A stretch of 64,000 nt of DNA from UBA4312 sp002394635 (lineage in GTDB: Bacteria > Bacillota_I > Bacilli_A > Erysipelotrichales > Erysipelotrichaceae): the NCBI GenBank assembly GCA_946539765.1, contig CAMNHO010000001.1, positions 150,649-214,648 of the forward strand, read 5' to 3'. Below, piece after piece: positions 60,770 to 64,000 of the stretch (positions are counted from its first letter, which is position 1; each line of letters begins with the position of its first letter). Position numbers and translations under genes: made by a program. The notes below the pieces were generated by a model, which did not search any database, was not told the DNA's origin, and saw nothing but the letters and a program-made list of their open reading frames with translations.

Positions 60770-60946
60770 AACCCTGATGATAAACAATATGAGCAAATAT
60801 TGAACTTCCAAAACATAATTGAGGGATCTAATAATAAATTGGATACTGTTGAAAACATGTATACATATAGAAAGATAGATTTGATATAATTAAAAAGATG
60901 ATTGCTGATAACAGTATATTATATGGATTAAGAAGGGGGTTTCCTG

Positions 60947-62821
60947 ATGATTATATATGATGGAATAAAGTCGGATTTTATACGAAGTGTAGAATCCGAT
61001 TCTATAGCTATAGAAATTGAAACCAATATTCTTAATAAAATGGGAAGACACACGCCGAAAAGCGAGTTTAGATCCTGGGAAAATTCATTAACTTATATGT
61101 ACAAGGTTTTGAATGATAAAAACATCCCGAATGATGCCGGTATTGCGATTGAGTATAATATCCCGCAGACATCGAAAAGGGTAGATTTTTTGATTTCGGG
61201 GTATAACGATAAGAATGAACAAGGTGTCGTTGTTGTAGAACTGAAACAATGGGAATCTATCAAAGCGCTGGAAACTCTCGATGCTTTAGTTGAAACTTAT
61301 ACAGGAGGTGCGAACCGACGGGTCGTACATCCGTCTTATCAAGCATGGTCTTATGCACAATTGATCCGAGACTACAATGAAACCGTTCAGAACCAAAGTA
61401 TCGATATTAATCCATGTGCCTGCATGCATAATTATATTCGACATGAAAACGATCCAATTGATGCAGTCCAGTATGTTCCGTATTATCAGGAGGCTCCTGT
61501 ATATACGAAAGGTCAACTATATGATTTAAGAGATTTTATTAAAAAAGCGGTTGTTAAAGGGGATAACAAACAAACATTATATGATATTGAAAATGGAAAG
61601 ATCAGACCATCTAAAAGCCTTCAGAATACAATCACTTCCATGTTGAAGGGGAATAAAGAATTTATAATGATTGATGAACAAAAGGTTGTATATGAAGAAA
61701 TACTTCAAATCTCATTATTGTGTCAGAAGGATTATAAAAAACGTACCATCATAGTTAAAGGAGGACCTGGAACAGGTAAATCCGTAATAGCTATCAATTT
61801 ATTAGCTGAATTGACCAATCAGGACCAAATGGTACAGTATGTATCGAAAAACAGTGCACCGAGAGATGTCTACAAGAGAAAACTAAAAGGATCTTTTAAG
61901 GTATCCAGCATTGACAATATGTTTAAAGGCTCCGGAACATACACTGAAACAAACAATAATATGATACAGACATTATTGGTGGATGAGGCACACCGTTTAA
62001 ACGCAAAATCCGGGATGTTCCGTAATAAAGGAGAAAATCAAATCAAGGAGATTATTCACAGCGCATATTGTTCCGTATTTTTTATTGATGAAGCTCAAAG
62101 AGTAACTATGGATGATATCGGTTCTGTTGAAGAAATTTATAAATGGGCTAAAAAAGAAAAAAGTGAAGTATATGAGATGCAGCTTCAATCGCAATTCCGG
62201 TGTAATGGATCCGATGGATATTTGGCGTGGCTTGATGATGTGTTAGGTATCCGAGAAACAGCCAATTATAATCTGGAAGGTATTGATTTTGATTTTCGAG
62301 TATGTGAATCTCCTGATGAATTACATCAATTAATTCTAGATAAGAACAAAGAGGCAAATCGTGCCCGTATGCTGGCTGGATATTGTTGGGAATGGATCAA
62401 AACTGGAAAAAACGATACAAATTGTCATGATATCAAAATTGGAAATTTTGAGATGAGTTGGAATCTAAATGGCGGTGAACCTTTTGCTGTCAGTGATACT
62501 TCGATTAATGAAGTTGGGTGTATACATACAGCACAAGGATTAGAGTTTGATTATGTGGGGGTCATTATCGGGGAAGATCTTCGTTATGAACATGGACAAG
62601 TCGTTACAGATTTTTCTAAGAGAGCTACAACGGATCAGTCCTTAAAGGGAATCAAGAAACTACATAAGAAGAATCCTGAACTAGCAAAGAAAAGAGCGGA
62701 TGAAATTATACGAAATACATATCGCACTTTATTAACCAGAGGTATGAAGGGGTGTTATATTTACTGTGTTGATAAAGATTTAGAAAAGTATATGAAAAAG
62801 AGATTGCTATTATCTAAGTAA
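60947..62821 (+). CDS. PD-(D/E)xK nuclease - DUF2075 SF1 helicase fusion
   Basis: 624 residues. The N-terminal nuclease-like part has Glu69 in GIAIEY, Asp80 in SKRVDFLISG, and Glu98/Lys100 in VVVVELKQW. The ATPase domain has Walker A GGPGTGKS (272-279), Walker B LLVDEAHR (343-350), a second DEAQR (381-385), SQFRCNG (motif IV) and HTAQGLEFDYVGV (motif V). TLLTRGMKGCYIY supplies the motif VI arginine. DUF2075 proteins are soluble DNA/RNA helicase-like ATPases often seen in accessory regions. A DNA-processing or anti-phage role is inferred, not shown. AAGGGGG precedes the ATG. Confidence 0.82.
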   Translation: MIIYDGIKSDFIRSVESDSIAIEIETNILNKMGRHTPKSEFRSWENSLTYMYKVLNDKNIPNDAGIAIEYNIPQTSKRVDFLISGYNDKNEQGVVVVELKQWESIKALETLDALVETYTGGANRRVVHPSYQAWSYAQLIRDYNETVQNQSIDINPCACMHNYIRHENDPIDAVQYVPYYQEAPVYTKGQLYDLRDFIKKAVVKGDNKQTLYDIENGKIRPSKSLQNTITSMLKGNKEFIMIDEQKVVYEEILQISLLCQKDYKKRTIIVKGGPGTGKSVIAINLLAELTNQDQMVQYVSKNSAPRDVYKRKLKGSFKVSSIDNMFKGSGTYTETNNNMIQTLLVDEAHRLNAKSGMFRNKGENQIKEIIHSAYCSVFFIDEAQRVTMDDIGSVEEIYKWAKKEKSEVYEMQLQSQFRCNGSDGYLAWLDDVLGIRETANYNLEGIDFDFRVCESPDELHQLILDKNKEANRARMLAGYCWEWIKTGKNDTNCHDIKIGNFEMSWNLNGGEPFAVSDTSINEVGCIHTAQGLEFDYVGVIIGEDLRYEHGQVVTDFSKRATTDQSLKGIKKLHKKNPELAKKRADEIIRNTYRTLLTRGMKGCYIYCVDKDLEKYMKKRLLLSK

Positions 62822-62992
62822 TAAGCATTTATTACTGGATACTTAATGAAGAAATGATGTCAGTTACTTTATGAAAGCTCTAGTTACTTTAGATAAATAG
62901 CTAAAATGATTTTTTTTATAGAATCAATCTCAGTAGAATATGAGAGTTGCTTATTACTGAAAAAAGAGCGGTAAAACAGGTTGAAAAATTAA

Positions 62993-63316
62993 GAAGTTTT
63001 TGCCATTCCTTCCCAAACCACTCAATCGACCACCCAAACCACCCAAACCACCCAAACGACCACCCAAACAATAGATTCCAATCAATTTGATATAAATAAT
63101 GGGCGGTTTTTGGAGGTGGAGCAAAGAATGATTCAATTAATAATGAATGATCCTGCAATTACGCAAATAAAAGTATCGGAATTATTAAGTATGAATGTAA
63201 ACACTGTTAAATACTATTTTAATAAACTAAAAAGAAATCATATTCTTATTTGAAAAGGAACTTCACACAAAGGTCAATGGCTTGTCCAAATACAGACAAA
63301 TGACATGGAGAAGTAA
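62993..63316 (+). pseudogene. 3' remnant of a COG2865-type ATP-binding regulator
   Basis: In one frame: a Thr-Thr-Gln repeat linker (63029-63070), IDSNQFDINNGRFLEVEQ, and a winged helix MIQLIMNDPAITQIKVSELL...NTVKYYFNKLKRNHILI. Then a TGA at 63251-63253 interrupts, and KGTSHKGQWLV continues in the same frame to TAA 63314-63316. The TTQ-repeat linker before a winged helix that ends in a KGxW(x)V wing is characteristic of Divergent-AAA_4/AlbA_2 (COG2865) proteins. The N-terminal part is missing and the frame closes upstream at 62990. Confidence 0.65.
63012..63068 (+). repeat. CCACCCAAA tandem repeat
   Basis: Nine-base units at 63030-63038, 63039-63047, 63048-63056 and, after CGA, 63060-63068, with diverged flanks. 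They encode the Thr-Thr-Gln linker on the plus strand. The minus strand carries repeated GGGTGG runs with G-quadruplex potential. Confidence 0.85.
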
Positions 63317-63352
63317 TTGATCATACAATATAATATGTATCTTAACTCACAT

Positions 63353-63383
63353 AAACGTAGTCTTGTTATGACTACGTTTTTTT
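63353..63383 (+). terminator. Terminator behind the pseudogene
   Basis: AAACGTAGTC (63353-63362) and GACTACGTTT (63370-63379), then seven T. It is a well-preserved terminator of the lost gene. Confidence 0.85.
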
Positions 63384-63971
63384 ATAACGAATGAAGATTA
63401 TGTATAAAGCTGATAACCTATATAATAAGATATTGTGGATGAATCGGAAAAGAAATATATGACAGAAAAGATCAATCATAAATGGTTTATTAAGTGGATC
63501 AATGGATCATACGTAAGAAGTGAGACTGACAGTTGATAAGCACTATCGGATATGATGGGAAGGGATATAGACTCTAACCATATGGAACCCTGATTCCTTA
63601 CGAAGGCAAGATCAATTCAGATTAGGAGAAATATAATAAAAATGTTGGAGAAACTTATAAGGGTGCAAAGAGAAAGAGGTATATGATACGAAAACTTTAA
63701 TAAATTTAGAAGGCTGGGCCATTGTGGGAAATACGATGGTTTTATTTATTGATAACGGATGATTATAATCATGGGAGTTTAAAATAATATATAAGAAGCA
63801 TGGATATGTGTATACGCTTTGTTTAGATCAGGGTGAACAGGTAAATAGCCCGTATTTAAGAAAATAGAAGATTATGTATGAAAAATTAAAGGAACCATTT
63901 ATTCTTTAGATTTTTGTAGAGTATACTATATATAACAAACATAATAATATATATGAAAGGAGAGTCAGATC

Positions 63972-64000
63972 ATGAAAGTGAAAAAATGGATGCGTTTGGT
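63972..64000 (+). CDS. Start of a gene running off the window (partial)
   Basis: ATG 63972 follows GAAAGGAG with nine-base spacing. Only MKVKKWMRL(V) is visible. The basic start followed by hydrophobic residues would fit a signal peptide, but too little is present to say more. A TATACT box lies about 45 bases upstream. Confidence 0.55.

Larger units (their letters stand above)
62822..63971 (+). other. AT-rich, largely non-coding accessory tail
   Basis: About 1.15 kb with no intact gene. It holds the repeat-bearing pseudogene fragment (62993-63316) and a terminator (63353-63383). About 590 bp follow with only short interrupted frames, some of which look peptide-like (63470-63540, 63700-63760). 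The base composition is clearly more AT-rich than the core operons. Confidence 0.6.

Noticed and set aside
63012..63068. Possible CRISPR array
   Set aside because: Units are nine bases with no unique spacers, so it is a simple tandem repeat.
62916..63158. Minus-strand frame encoding Phe-Gly-Trp repeats
   Set aside because: It is the complement of the Thr-Thr-Gln-coding repeat. It has no ribosome site and the plus-strand reading has clear family logic.

Overview
The window is about 64 kb of densely packed, low-to-moderate GC DNA from a Gram-positive (Firmicutes) bacterium. An anaerobic gut member of the Erysipelotrichia is the most likely source. The evidence is a WhiA C-terminus, Rex, a T-box leader on asnS, PPi-dependent phosphofructokinase, XpaC/TelA, a FabT/FabK-type fatty-acid cluster, Shine-Dalgarno sites on almost every gene, and GTG/TTG starts. 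The standard genetic code fits throughout. The lineage is inferred from gene content only.

Layout. 1-5.1 kb: end of whiA, a lipoprotein, NusG-II and Gx-transporter genes, a TSCPD protein, rex with its own Rex operator, T-box-controlled asnS, and a PNPOx-family protein. 5.2-16.3 kb: an amidase-fold protein that has lost its zinc histidines, an ABC-F ATPase, pfp, an orphan HicB-like protein, XpaC-TelA, an M48 protease, a 615-bp structured non-coding stretch, and two tandem MgtC proteins. 16.3-26.6 kb: a complete cellobiose locus. It has cellobiose phosphorylase, divergent to a LacI regulator, an ABC importer (binding lipoprotein, two permeases, ATPase), an epimerase and a ROK kinase. Matching LacI-type operators lie on both sides of the divergent control region. 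26.6-36.9 kb: ribbon-helix-helix protein, glnS, PepSY protein, SDR, tRNA-Gln(CTG), gltX, MscS, aminopeptidase P, CpXC protein, galE. 37-46.7 kb: lactate permease, a duplicated cupin, an overlapping HAD/ROK/VanZ/HAD operon, SDR, tRNA-Trp, hydrolase, a membrane XRE regulator, and an acetyltransferase fusion.

46.7-58.3 kb is a full type II fatty-acid synthesis cluster: fabT, acpP, accBCDA, fabH, fabK, an NMO-family paralogue, fabD, fabG, fabF, fabZ, acpS, plsC. Two FabT-type palindromes lie in front of acpP. It is followed by a DegV (fatty-acid-binding) gene with its own MarR regulator and TTGAC dyads, so fatty-acid synthesis and probable exogenous fatty-acid use sit side by side.

59.8-64 kb is more AT-rich and looks accessory. 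It holds an unknown protein, a 39-aa membrane peptide, a zinc-ribbon protein that may be truncated, and a PD-(D/E)xK nuclease-DUF2075 helicase fusion (a defence candidate). It also holds the decayed 3' end of a COG2865-type ATP-binding regulator, recognisable by its Thr-Thr-Gln repeat linker and a winged helix broken by TGA. A long non-coding stretch and the first codons of another gene end the window.

The best candidates for something under-described are the nuclease-helicase and adjoining decayed island, the zinc-less amidase homologue, the LbH-GNAT fusion, the Cys-motif FabK-like paralogue inside the FAS operon, and the structured leader before the MgtC pair.
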